From contig JACJYE010000012.1 in NCBI GenBank assembly GCA_020636255.1, forward strand, positions 1 to 64,000: DNA of 64,000 nucleotides, written 5' to 3'. Of the stretch, positions 18,156-25,951 are shown piece by piece. The notes beneath the pieces were generated by a model. It did no database searches. It was given only the letters and a program-made list of their open reading frames with translations, and was not told the DNA's origin. The number at the start of each line of letters is the position of its first letter. Positions within the stretch are counted from its first letter, which is position 1. The translations under genes were made by a program, and so were the position numbers. The stretch is from Lewinellaceae bacterium (GTDB lineage: Bacteria; Bacteroidota; Bacteroidia; Chitinophagales; Saprospiraceae).

Positions 18156-18570
18156 TCAAACATGGATCATCCCGAATTTTAGGGGTGCATTCAAAACAGG
18201 AACACGCCGGGGCTGTCTCAAAAGTCAAAATAAAAACATCGAAGCCAAATAATATGCTGTTTATCGGCGCCTGGCCGGTTCTCCCCTTTGGGGAGCCAGA
18301 GGGGCTAGGCCAGGCGGCGAAACATGATTTGGCACTATTTTTCAATTCCATACTTTTGAGACAGCCTCAAATATCGGTAGAAGGATACCCAAAAGCTGGT
18401 TACCGTGCCGTGAGGTACGGCATAAATGCACCGAGCCGGGCGTATATTCCGTACCTAAAGGCACGGAAGGCTTTGGTTGGCGCCACTTCTACCGATATTT
18501 TGTGCCTGGCGGCACCACCTTGGGTTCGCCGCAGGTACAATTGCTAGAATTCGGGATGACTCATGTTTGA
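18156..18570. repeat. Nested inverted-repeat element, about 415 bp
   Basis: This fills most of the 18090-18610 gap. The outer arms of 26 nt (18156-18181 and 18545-18570) match at 23 of 26. Inside the left part lies a 156-bp unit with perfect 15-bp ends GGCTGTCTCAAAAGT (18211-18225 and 18352-18366), the kind of terminus seen on small IS-derived MITEs. Next come perfect 13-bp arms ATATCGGTAGAAG (18371-18383 and 18486-18498). These enclose a further pair, CCGTGCC/GGCACGG with AGGTACGG/CCGTACCT (18403-18420 and 18449-18466). No open frame of note. It looks like repeats inserted into repeats between dacB and the serine hydrolase. Confidence 0.75.
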
Positions 18571-18610
18571 GGGTTCCTTACCCTGGATAATTACAAAATA
18601 ATTCTCAGCC

Positions 18611-20524
18611 ATGCGTTTTTTACTGCCTTTTTTTGCTGCCCTTTTTTGTTTCGCCATCCTGTACGCCCAGCCCGGCAGCGGCAACGATATCGCCCAATAC
18701 AAACAGGCCGAACAGTCGGTGACCCTCTTGCGCAACGAAGGCGGCCTTATCCCCCTGAAACGGCTCGACACGCTCCGTGCCGCCTACGTGGGCATCGGCG
18801 AACCGTTATCGGCGCCCTTTTTGGCCACCTTGCGCCAATACATGGCCATAGACGAGATACAAGCTCCTCCGCCTGCCGGCGATATCGCTGTTTCAGACTG
18901 GCTGAAGGCCCAACGCGCCGTGTACAACCTCCTGATCGTCGAGATCCAGGACCACAGCGTGGGCGGCGTGCTGCCGTCTTCGTTCCAGCAGTCGCTACTG
19001 CTCCGGATGATGGTGGAAGAAAAGGTAAACGCCATTTTTGTGATCCATGGCGACGGCAGTATCTTCCAGGTGGCGCCACACCTGGCGCTGGCGCCCGCCC
19101 TGCTCATCGCGCCGGGGCAGTTCAGTTTTGCTCCGCAGGTGGCAGCACAGGCCATCTTCGGAGGGCTGGGCGCCAAAGCGCAGCTGATGGGTGAAATTCC
19201 CAATACGCCCTTCCACCGCGGCAACGGTTTTACGACCCCTGGCGGCCTTCGCCTGAGCTATCCGCCCAAAGGTTACGTAGAAGGCATTGACGAGCAGCTG
19301 ATGGCCGACAGCATACGGGCTATCGTCGAAGAAGGCATACGCGCTCATGCGTTTCCCGGTGCGCAGGTGTTGGTAGCAAAGGATGGGCAGGTCATCTACC
19401 ACCAGGCTTTCGGTTTTCACACTTACGATAGCCTGCAGGCTGTAGCTACCGACGACATCTACGACTTTGCCTCGGTCACCAAAATATCGAGCGGCCTGCC
19501 GGCAGCGATGAAACTGTATGGGGAAGGAAAGCTCAACCTGGACGCCCCGCTTAAAAAATACCTGCCGATGATGCGGTGTTCCAACAAGCGAAATATCCCG
19601 CTCCGCGCTATACTGGCCCACAACGCCCGGCTCCGGCCCTGGATACCCTTCTGGCGGGCCACCCTGGAAGGAAATGCCAGGTACCCCTGGAAGAAGGACT
19701 GGGATAATGTAAGCGACAATGACTTCCATTTCAAGAACCACACCTTCCGATCTGATTCTTCTGCGGCCTATCCCATACGGGTGACGGATAATCTGTGGCT
19801 GTATCGCAAGTATCCGAAGAATATCTTCAGGGCCATTCGCAAGTCGCCCCTGAACGAACAGCCGGGGTATGTGTATTCCGACCTGGCCTTTATCATGCTG
19901 CCCAGGGTGCTGGAGCACATCACCAAAGAGGATTTCCAAACCTACATCCAGGAGAATTTTTACAGCCCTCTGGGTGCCGCTACGCTGGGCTACAACCCCC
20001 TGCGACGTTTCCCAAAAAGCCGCATCGTACCTACCGAACGGGATACCTTTTTTCGGATGGTTCAACTCCAGGGCACTGTACATGATGAAGGCGCCAGCAT
20101 GCTGCGCGGCGTTTCCGGCCATGCCGGCCTGTTCGGTTCGGCCAACGACCTGGCCAAGCTGATGACGATGTACATGAACTACGGCTCCTATGGCGGCGAG
20201 CAGCTGATACCGGAAGCTGCTGTGCGGGAGTTCACCCGCTGCCAGTACTGCGAAGAAGGCAACCGCCGCGCCCTGGGCTTCGACAAGCCCCTCATCGAAT
20301 ACGAAGCCGACAAGAGCATGGTGGCTCAGGCCGCCAGCCCGTCCAGCTTCGGCCATTCCGGTTATACCGGCACCTTTACGTGGGCAGACCCTGAGAATGG
20401 CCTGCTGCTCATTTTCTTCAGCAACCGCGTCTACCCCACCCGTGACAACAACAAGCTGTCGGAGCTGAACATCCGGCCGCGTATCCATGCGGTTTTGTAT
20501 CAGGCGATGAGGAAAGGGGAATAG
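18611..20524 (+). CDS. Exported serine hydrolase: GH3 C-terminal-like domain fused to class C beta-lactamase domain
   Basis: 637 residues, signal peptide MRFLLPFFAALFCFAILYAQ. Residues ~28-200 resemble a GH3 C-terminal domain (QSVTLLRNEGGLIPL, then VIHGDGS). The rest is a class C beta-lactamase/esterase-type domain: SxxK as SVTK (S288-K291), a Tyr motif YSD (~422-424) and a late HSGYTG in place of KTG. In Bacteroidota such domains usually follow a GH3 N-terminal beta-N-acetylglucosaminidase domain in proteins near 950-1000 residues; here that catalytic barrel is absent although the protein has its own signal peptide. The gene stands at the head of a cell-wall salvage region, so a muropeptide or amide substrate is plausible. 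Alternatives are a D-aminopeptidase or esterase. Confidence 0.8.
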   Translation: MRFLLPFFAALFCFAILYAQPGSGNDIAQYKQAEQSVTLLRNEGGLIPLKRLDTLRAAYVGIGEPLSAPFLATLRQYMAIDEIQAPPPAGDIAVSDWLKAQRAVYNLLIVEIQDHSVGGVLPSSFQQSLLLRMMVEEKVNAIFVIHGDGSIFQVAPHLALAPALLIAPGQFSFAPQVAAQAIFGGLGAKAQLMGEIPNTPFHRGNGFTTPGGLRLSYPPKGYVEGIDEQLMADSIRAIVEEGIRAHAFPGAQVLVAKDGQVIYHQAFGFHTYDSLQAVATDDIYDFASVTKISSGLPAAMKLYGEGKLNLDAPLKKYLPMMRCSNKRNIPLRAILAHNARLRPWIPFWRATLEGNARYPWKKDWDNVSDNDFHFKNHTFRSDSSAAYPIRVTDNLWLYRKYPKNIFRAIRKSPLNEQPGYVYSDLAFIMLPRVLEHITKEDFQTYIQENFYSPLGAATLGYNPLRRFPKSRIVPTERDTFFRMVQLQGTVHDEGASMLRGVSGHAGLFGSANDLAKLMTMYMNYGSYGGEQLIPEAAVREFTRCQYCEEGNRRALGFDKPLIEYEADKSMVAQAASPSSFGHSGYTGTFTWADPENGLLLIFFSNRVYPTRDNNKLSELNIRPRIHAVLYQAMRKGE

Positions 20525-20525
20525 C

Positions 20526-20540
20526 AGGTGCATCGCACCT
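20526..20540. repeat. Small hairpin after the serine hydrolase
   Basis: AGGTGC-ATC-GCACCT starts two bases after the stop codon and has no U-tract. The rest of the gap to 20704 holds a GC-rich imperfect repeat (GTGCCGACACC and AGTGCCGGCGACA) and no gene. Confidence 0.35.
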
Positions 20541-20704
20541 CTCGTGCCGACACCTTGAGCGCAGCGAAATCCAGTGCCGGCGACAGGGGGCCGGGGCCAC
20601 GCATCAGCAGGGGAAGGGAGCAAAAATATTAGGTGCTTCCTCAGTGGCAAATCGGTGGCCAAAAGCGTAGCTTGCATGCTGTAAATCAGTAAAAAACAGT
20701 AGGT

Positions 20705-21514
20705 ATGCAAGTTGATCCATACAATGAGCGGCCGCCGGAATTTATGTGGGAAAGCCTCACCTGGCCGGAAATCGAGGAACGCCTGAAAATCGTCGATACG
20801 GCGCTGCTACCCTGCGGTGCTGTCGAACAGCACGGCCCGCACCTGCCGCTCGATGTCGACTATTACGACGCCAGGCGGCTGGCCTTCGAAGTGGCGAGCG
20901 CCTGCACCGACCCCAGGCCTTTCGTCCTGCCACCCATACCCTTCGGCGTCTCCTACCACCACGAAGATTTTAAGGGCACCCTCAGCGTGACCAACGAATC
21001 GCTTTCACGCTTTGTGTACGACATCGGGATGAGCCTGGCGCACAACGGCATCAAAAAGATCATCATCATCAACGGGCATGGCGATAACGCCCCGACCCTG
21101 AATTTTGCCGCCCAGATGATCAACCGCGATGCCCGCATCTTTGTCTGCGTGGAAACCGGCGAAACCAGCGATGAAGACGTCTACAGATTGTCCGAAACGC
21201 ACAACGACATCCATGCCGGGGAGATCGAAACGAGCACGACTATGGCCCTGAGGCCCCACATGGTGCAGATCGACAAAGCCGTGGATGAGGTGCCCATGTT
21301 CGGCAGCCAGTACCTGGATTTCACTGCCGCCAATGGGGTCTCCTGGTATGTACGCACCCATAAGATCTCAAAAACCGGCGTCATCGGCGGCCCGACCAAG
21401 GCCACAGCCGAAAAGGGCCGGCAGATGTGGGACATCATGGTGGGCCACCTGCTGAGGTTTACGGAAGACGTAAAAAGCAGCAGGCTGGAGGAACTCTACC
21501 AGAAGAGGTATTAA
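20705..21514 (+). CDS. Creatininase-family metal-dependent amidohydrolase
   Basis: 269 residues, cytoplasmic. The family's metal-site motifs are present: GAVEQHGPHLPLDVDYY (E and H with D, ~39-55), SYHHEDFKGT (~82-91), INGHGDNAP (~123-131) and HAGEIETS (~173-180). Known members hydrolyse cyclic or linear amides (creatinine, formamides, mycofactocin precursor peptide); the substrate here cannot be read from sequence. It lies 11 bp ahead of a dipeptide epimerase on the same strand, so an amide derived from peptides is the natural guess. Function beyond the family is uncertain. Confidence 0.82.
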   Translation: MQVDPYNERPPEFMWESLTWPEIEERLKIVDTALLPCGAVEQHGPHLPLDVDYYDARRLAFEVASACTDPRPFVLPPIPFGVSYHHEDFKGTLSVTNESLSRFVYDIGMSLAHNGIKKIIIINGHGDNAPTLNFAAQMINRDARIFVCVETGETSDEDVYRLSETHNDIHAGEIETSTTMALRPHMVQIDKAVDEVPMFGSQYLDFTAANGVSWYVRTHKISKTGVIGGPTKATAEKGRQMWDIMVGHLLRFTEDVKSSRLEELYQKRY

Positions 21515-21525
21515 AAAACGAGGCC

Positions 21526-22587
21526 ATGAAGATCACCCGTTTGGAATGCTGGGCGCATGCTATGCCGCTGACGGAGCCCTACACCATAGCCTATGAGACC
21601 ATCGGCCAGGCTGTGAACGTATTTTTGAAAGCGGAAACGGACAACGGGTTAACAGGCTGGGGCTGCGCCGCCCCCGACCTGGCCGTGACCCAGGAAACGC
21701 CGGAGATGGTGGTAGCTGCTTTCAACAACATCATCGAACCCTTCCTGCTCGGCGCCGACCCATTCCAATACACCCGCTTGCTGGAAGGCCTGCACAAGTT
21801 TTTGCCCCACCACCCTTCTACCCTGGCGATGGCCGACATGGTGCTGTTCGACCTCATGGCTCAAAAGGCCGGCGAACCTTTGTACAAACTGCTGGGTGGT
21901 TACCGAAACAGCATAGCCACCAGCATCACCATCGGCATCCTGCCCGTAACAGAAACAGTGGAAAGGGCCCGGGATTTCATCCGAAAAGGCTTTAAAGTGC
22001 TCAAACTGAAGGGGGGTAACGACGTCGAAGAGGATGTAGAAAAGGTTGCCCGCATCCGCGAAGCAGTAGGCAATCGCGCCGAGATCCGCTTTGACGCCAA
22101 CCAGGGGTATACCGTGGAGCAGGCCATCGCTTTCATCCACCGCACAGAGCACTACAAAGTGGAACTGCTCGAGCAACCGACCGATAAACACAACGAAGAG
22201 CTACTGAAGGAAGTAGCGCTCAACGTCCCCGTACCGGTCATGGCCGACGAGAGCCTGATGACCCTCAAAGACGTTTTCCACCTCACCAGCCGCGGCTGTA
22301 TCGATATGATCAACATCAAGCTGGTAAAAGTTGGCGGCATCCTGGAAGGCCTGCACATTAACTCCGTGGCCAAGGCCGACAACGTGGAAGCCATGGTCGG
22401 CTGTATGGACGAATCAGCCCTGGGCATCGCTGCCGGCCTGCACTTCGCCCTTGCCCGGCCCAACATCACCTACGCCGACCTCGACGGCCACCTCGACCTG
22501 CTCGATGACCCCTTCGCCGGCCTGGTAAGGCTGGAAGAGGGCATTTTGTACCCGGGAGAAAGGGCTGGGCTGGGGGTTTCAGCTTAG
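21526..22587 (+). CDS. Dipeptide epimerase, enolase superfamily (first copy)
   Basis: 353 residues from the ATG at 21526, chosen because the family N-terminus starts there. MLE-subgroup active site: KxK as LKLK (K160, K162), metal ligands D190 (DANQGY), E216 (LLEQP) and D241 (ADES), and the opposite base K265 (NIKLVK). The DxD motif near the last strands (ADLDGH, D318 and D320), which grips the substrate amino group in L-Ala-D/L-Glu-type epimerases, is present. It would convert D-residues of cell-wall dipeptides to L-forms for catabolism. Its specificity may differ from the second epimerase at 23691-24710, as the sequences are clearly diverged. The 3' end overlaps the convergent PLP enzyme gene by 9 bp. 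Confidence 0.85.
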   Translation: MKITRLECWAHAMPLTEPYTIAYETIGQAVNVFLKAETDNGLTGWGCAAPDLAVTQETPEMVVAAFNNIIEPFLLGADPFQYTRLLEGLHKFLPHHPSTLAMADMVLFDLMAQKAGEPLYKLLGGYRNSIATSITIGILPVTETVERARDFIRKGFKVLKLKGGNDVEEDVEKVARIREAVGNRAEIRFDANQGYTVEQAIAFIHRTEHYKVELLEQPTDKHNEELLKEVALNVPVPVMADESLMTLKDVFHLTSRGCIDMINIKLVKVGGILEGLHINSVAKADNVEAMVGCMDESALGIAAGLHFALARPNITYADLDGHLDLLDDPFAGLVRLEEGILYPGERAGLGVSA

Positions 22588-23634
22588 CGATTCCAGGAAA
22601 CGCCGAATAACAGCGACGAGGTAATCGATATCTTCCGCTTCGTGCAAAGCGTTGAGCACGATGCGCGTTACCGGTTCATCTTCCGGGGTTGGGTACGCAA
22701 ACTGAGAAAGGAGGCAGCCGTGCGTTTCCAGCCAGGGCCCCAACCTGTGTTCGGGCGTGTAAAAAACGGGGTAATCCATAAAAGACCTGAACAACCCGGT
22801 AGCCAGAACTGGTTCCCGAAAACGCCGGATACTCGCGCGCAACCGGCCTAATGCCTGCGGGTAGTGCTCTTTAACCTGCAGCATACCGTACAGAAAAGCC
22901 GGCGCAATGGGAGAGGCGCCTCCAAAGAATGGGCTGTGCCAGAGTGCCTGGATAAGGCCTGGCCGCCCTAAAATGACGCCTCCAGGCACGCCTAAAGCTT
23001 TTCCCAATGAGCTCACGACAACCATTTCTACCTGCGGCGGAGGCTTGACGACGCTAAAGGCGCCGGCGCCGTTCTCACCGCAAACGCCAAGCCCGTGGGA
23101 ATCGTCGAGAACGAGCGTAACGGTAGCATCAGGGGGTATCCGATCCAGCCATTCGAATGGATAAGGCCGGGCAAAGAGGGGATCTACGGCATTGGAGAGC
23201 AGCACCATCGGCCCTCTTTTGCGGCTGCATTCCTGCACAATGAGATCGGCCCAGGCTTCGAATGGCCCATTGAAATGATGCCCTTCAGCCCATAATGCAG
23301 GGTGAAGGCCGGGCGCAGAATACAGGCTGCCTTTATCCTTCAGGTAACGAACGAGCAACTGTCCGGCCACAGAGCCCGAAGAGGCCGTCAGGGCTGCTCC
23401 GGCGCCCGTGAAGGTGGCCAACCAGGCCTCCGCCTCCTCAAAAATGGAGAAACGGATGTTGCCCAGGCGCGACCCTCCGAAATTAACGCCATACCGGGCA
23501 ACGCCTTCCGCCACTGCAGCTTTAAAGGGTTCGTACTGCGCCATGCCCAAATAGGAGGTGCCGCTGAAGTACCGATAGGCCTTCCCGTTCAGAATGGCCA
23601 CCCGGCCGGGTATGGTTTCCAGCTTTATGTCCAC
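22579..23634 (-). CDS. Alpha-oxoamine-synthase-like PLP enzyme (fold type I aminotransferase family)
   Basis: 351 residues from a GTG at 23634; no earlier ATG fits. Fold-type-I PLP features: LDDSHGLGVCGENG (D177 and H180, cofactor ring contacts) and the Schiff-base lysine in VSSLGKALGVPGG (K212). The SGTSYLGMA opening and the GSRLGNI segment are those of 8-amino-7-oxononanoate synthase and 2-amino-3-ketobutyrate CoA ligase relatives. It is shorter than BioF/Kbl (~385-400). It lies 56 bp after a dipeptide epimerase on the same strand and no biotin genes are nearby, so I infer amino-acid breakdown or a CoA-linked condensation rather than biotin synthesis. Confidence 0.78.
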   Translation of the reverse strand: MDIKLETIPGRVAILNGKAYRYFSGTSYLGMAQYEPFKAAVAEGVARYGVNFGGSRLGNIRFSIFEEAEAWLATFTGAGAALTASSGSVAGQLLVRYLKDKGSLYSAPGLHPALWAEGHHFNGPFEAWADLIVQECSRKRGPMVLLSNAVDPLFARPYPFEWLDRIPPDATVTLVLDDSHGLGVCGENGAGAFSVVKPPPQVEMVVVSSLGKALGVPGGVILGRPGLIQALWHSPFFGGASPIAPAFLYGMLQVKEHYPQALGRLRASIRRFREPVLATGLFRSFMDYPVFYTPEHRLGPWLETHGCLLSQFAYPTPEDEPVTRIVLNALHEAEDIDYLVAVIRRFLESLS

Positions 23635-23690
23635 CTTGATCGTTATTCATTTAAAAACCATGAGATTTTGAAAACCTCATGGTTTTACCT

Positions 23691-24710
23691 TCACAACAAC
23701 CCTTTCAACCCGGCCCCCGTGCCGTTCACCTGTGGGTACCTGGCATAGCCGTCCACCACTTCAACGCCGGTGGCGGGGTCGTTACTCAGCAACAGGGCGC
23801 CATCCATATCGACGTAGTCCAGCAGCGGCGCTAACTGGCCGATGGCAGAAATACCTACAGAAGATTCCGTCATACAACCCACCATAACTTTCAGGCCCAG
23901 CTTGCGGGCATGTTCTATCATTCTTTTAGCAGGGGTGAGCCCGCCGCATTTCATCAATTTGATGTTGATGCCGTGGTAAAATCCGTAACAGCGCGCCACA
24001 TCGGCCTCCACGTGGCAGGCCTCATCGGCCATGACCGGCAGCACACAGTGTTCGTATAACAGTTTCATGCCTTCCCAGTTATCGGCCCTGAGCGGTTGTT
24101 CGATAAATTCAACGCCCAGCTCTTTAAGGCGAGGGGCGAATGCTATAGCCTGTTCGGGCGTCCATGCCGTATTGGCGTCTACGCGGAAGGCAGCATCCGT
24201 ATGCTGGCGTAAGGCCTCGATGATATCCAGGTCGTGATCGGTCCCCAGTTTAACCTTATAAAGCGGCCAGGGCTGTTCTTCCATTTTTGCCACCATCTCT
24301 TCAATGCTGGCGATGCCGATCGTAAAATTAGACAGAGGCAGCACATCCGTTTTCAGGCCCCAGATATCGTATACTGGCCGCCCCTGCATCTTGCCGTACA
24401 GGTCGTGGGCAGCTTCGTCGAGTGCGCATAACACAAATGGGTTGTCGGCGAGGTGGGGGCGCATGCTATCCCAGAATTGTTCGGGCGTGCTCAGTGGCGC
24501 CGACTCGATGGTGGGGCGCAGCTTTTCCAGCGTTTCTACCATCTCGCTGAGCATAATACCGTAATAGCGGGTTTCGGTAGCTTCTCCAAAACCTGAATGC
24601 CCATCCTGCGAAAGCTCAACAATGAGGCTGGGCATGATGTCCCGCGATTCGTGGCTGATGGAAAAGGTATGCTTGAGCTGGAGCCGGAAAGTGTGAATAG
24701 TAAGCTTCAT
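23691..24710 (-). CDS. L-Ala-D/L-Glu-type dipeptide epimerase (second copy)
   Basis: 339 residues. Complete set of enolase-superfamily residues: KxK as YKVKLG (K152, K154), D178 (DANTAW), E204 (IEQP), D229 (ADEA) and K251 (NIKLMK), with the dipeptide-binding DxD in YVDMDG (D301, D303). This matches the AEE family (YcjG/YkfB), which epimerises L-Ala-D-Glu from murein so it can be cleaved by ordinary peptidases. It stands between an LD-carboxypeptidase gene upstream and the alpha-oxoamine-synthase-like gene downstream, all minus strand. It looks closer to classical AEE enzymes than the copy at 21526. Confidence 0.9.
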   Translation of the reverse strand: MKLTIHTFRLQLKHTFSISHESRDIMPSLIVELSQDGHSGFGEATETRYYGIMLSEMVETLEKLRPTIESAPLSTPEQFWDSMRPHLADNPFVLCALDEAAHDLYGKMQGRPVYDIWGLKTDVLPLSNFTIGIASIEEMVAKMEEQPWPLYKVKLGTDHDLDIIEALRQHTDAAFRVDANTAWTPEQAIAFAPRLKELGVEFIEQPLRADNWEGMKLLYEHCVLPVMADEACHVEADVARCYGFYHGINIKLMKCGGLTPAKRMIEHARKLGLKVMVGCMTESSVGISAIGQLAPLLDYVDMDGALLLSNDPATGVEVVDGYARYPQVNGTGAGLKGLL

Positions 24711-24878
24711 TGTTTAAACTTTTTGTTTGCAAACTCTTACATTTTACTGAAAAGCTAACCCCTGGCCAATCTGATTTCTAAAGATATATTATGGGAGGGA
24801 ATTCTGGAGGATTGCTTTGAGGACTTCTTCCGTTATTTCTATTTCTAAGACAATGACTACCCTATCAGCCGTGTTTCA

Positions 24879-25901
24879 CTACCGCACAGCCGCTTCCAGC
24901 AGCGTGAGGCGCTGCTGTTCCACATCCAGTTCCGCTTTGATGCCTATAGGCAAGGTGCACTGATTGGCGATATGCCCGAATGAAAGGCCATATATAGCCG
25001 GAATGCCCAGGCCCTGTATCCTGTCCATTATCGTCTCTTTCAGGCTCAGTGAGCGTTCTCCTTCATCCGGCTGGCAGTCCTCAAATATTCCCAAGGCTAT
25101 GCCCGATACCTGCCCCAGGCCCCAGGCCTGCCGCAGCTGGGTCAGCATGCGGTCAACGCGGTAGGGCCTCTCGCCGACATCTTCGATAAAGGCCAGTTTC
25201 CCTTCCGAAGCGGGCAGGTATTCCGTACCGGCCATGGCCGACAGCAACGACAGGTTGCCGCCAACCAGTATCCCGCGTGCCTTGCCGCCGTGCACGGTAT
25301 AAACCTGATACGCAGGATCTTCTTTTTGTAAGTTTTCGGTCGACAGCGGGATACTGTACGGAGCCCTTCCCTCCATCACGACTGCCCGAAACTGTGCTTC
25401 CGTGTATTCCGTCAGCTCGGAAGCCCCAACAGGGCCATGAAAGCCCACCAACCCGGTTTTGTGGTAGACCGCATTGAGCAGGGCCGTCACATCGCTGTAC
25501 CCGATCAGTGCTTTGGGGTTGTTGCGGATCAGATCGTAGTCGATGCCGGGCAACAACCTGGAACAACCATAGCCGCCGCGGGCGCACCAGATGCCGGCCA
25601 CGCTGTCGTCGGAAAACATAGCGTGCAGGTCGTCGAGCCGCTGCTGGTCAGTACCGGCATTGAAGCCGCGCTCGGCGCGAAGGTTTCGGGCCATCTTTGG
25701 CCGAAAACCCAGCCTAATGAGGTTGTCCACGGCTTTCTGCAGGCCCTCATCATCGATATAACTGCCGGGTGTGATCAGCCCGATCGTATCGCCAGGCTGC
25801 AGGCGCCGGGGTAATAAGCGTTCGGCATCGGGAATAATAGGAGCTCCGGCAAGAGCAGGTACGGCAAGGGCCATTTTTTTGGCAAAGGATCGGCGGTCCA
25901 T
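24879..25901 (-). CDS. LD-carboxypeptidase (S66 family, LdcA-like)
   Basis: 340 residues. The S66 triad can be placed at Ser136 (GYSDVT), Glu240 (IEDVGERPYR) and His310 (LSFGHIANQ), with the family's nucleophile-elbow region WCARGGYG at ~105-112. The N-terminus MDRRSFAKKMALAVPALAGAP resembles a Tat-type export signal, which is unusual since E. coli LdcA is cytoplasmic. It removes the terminal D-Ala from L,D-linked muropeptide tetrapeptides. It heads the minus-strand run ahead of the dipeptide epimerase (168-bp gap 24711-24878 without other features). Confidence 0.9.
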   Translation of the reverse strand: MDRRSFAKKMALAVPALAGAPIIPDAERLLPRRLQPGDTIGLITPGSYIDDEGLQKAVDNLIRLGFRPKMARNLRAERGFNAGTDQQRLDDLHAMFSDDSVAGIWCARGGYGCSRLLPGIDYDLIRNNPKALIGYSDVTALLNAVYHKTGLVGFHGPVGASELTEYTEAQFRAVVMEGRAPYSIPLSTENLQKEDPAYQVYTVHGGKARGILVGGNLSLLSAMAGTEYLPASEGKLAFIEDVGERPYRVDRMLTQLRQAWGLGQVSGIALGIFEDCQPDEGERSLSLKETIMDRIQGLGIPAIYGLSFGHIANQCTLPIGIKAELDVEQQRLTLLEAAVR

Positions 25902-25951
25902 GTTATTTTGATTTTAGCGTTGGCCCGGAAGTTACAAAACGGAGGCCATTA

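Noticed and set aside
18211..18366. Complete insertion sequence with transposase
   Set aside because: Only about 156 bp with perfect 15-bp ends; no transposase frame and no clear target duplication, so at most a MITE.
18995..20710. Open frame of 571 codons antisense to the serine hydrolase
   Set aside because: It mirrors a gene with clear motifs on the other strand; its translation has no signal, domain or conserved pattern. GC-rich coding here leaves long antisense frames.
22579..23634. Biotin-synthesis bioF
   Set aside because: The fold fits, but the protein is short and no other biotin gene is near; the salvage neighbourhood suggests another role.
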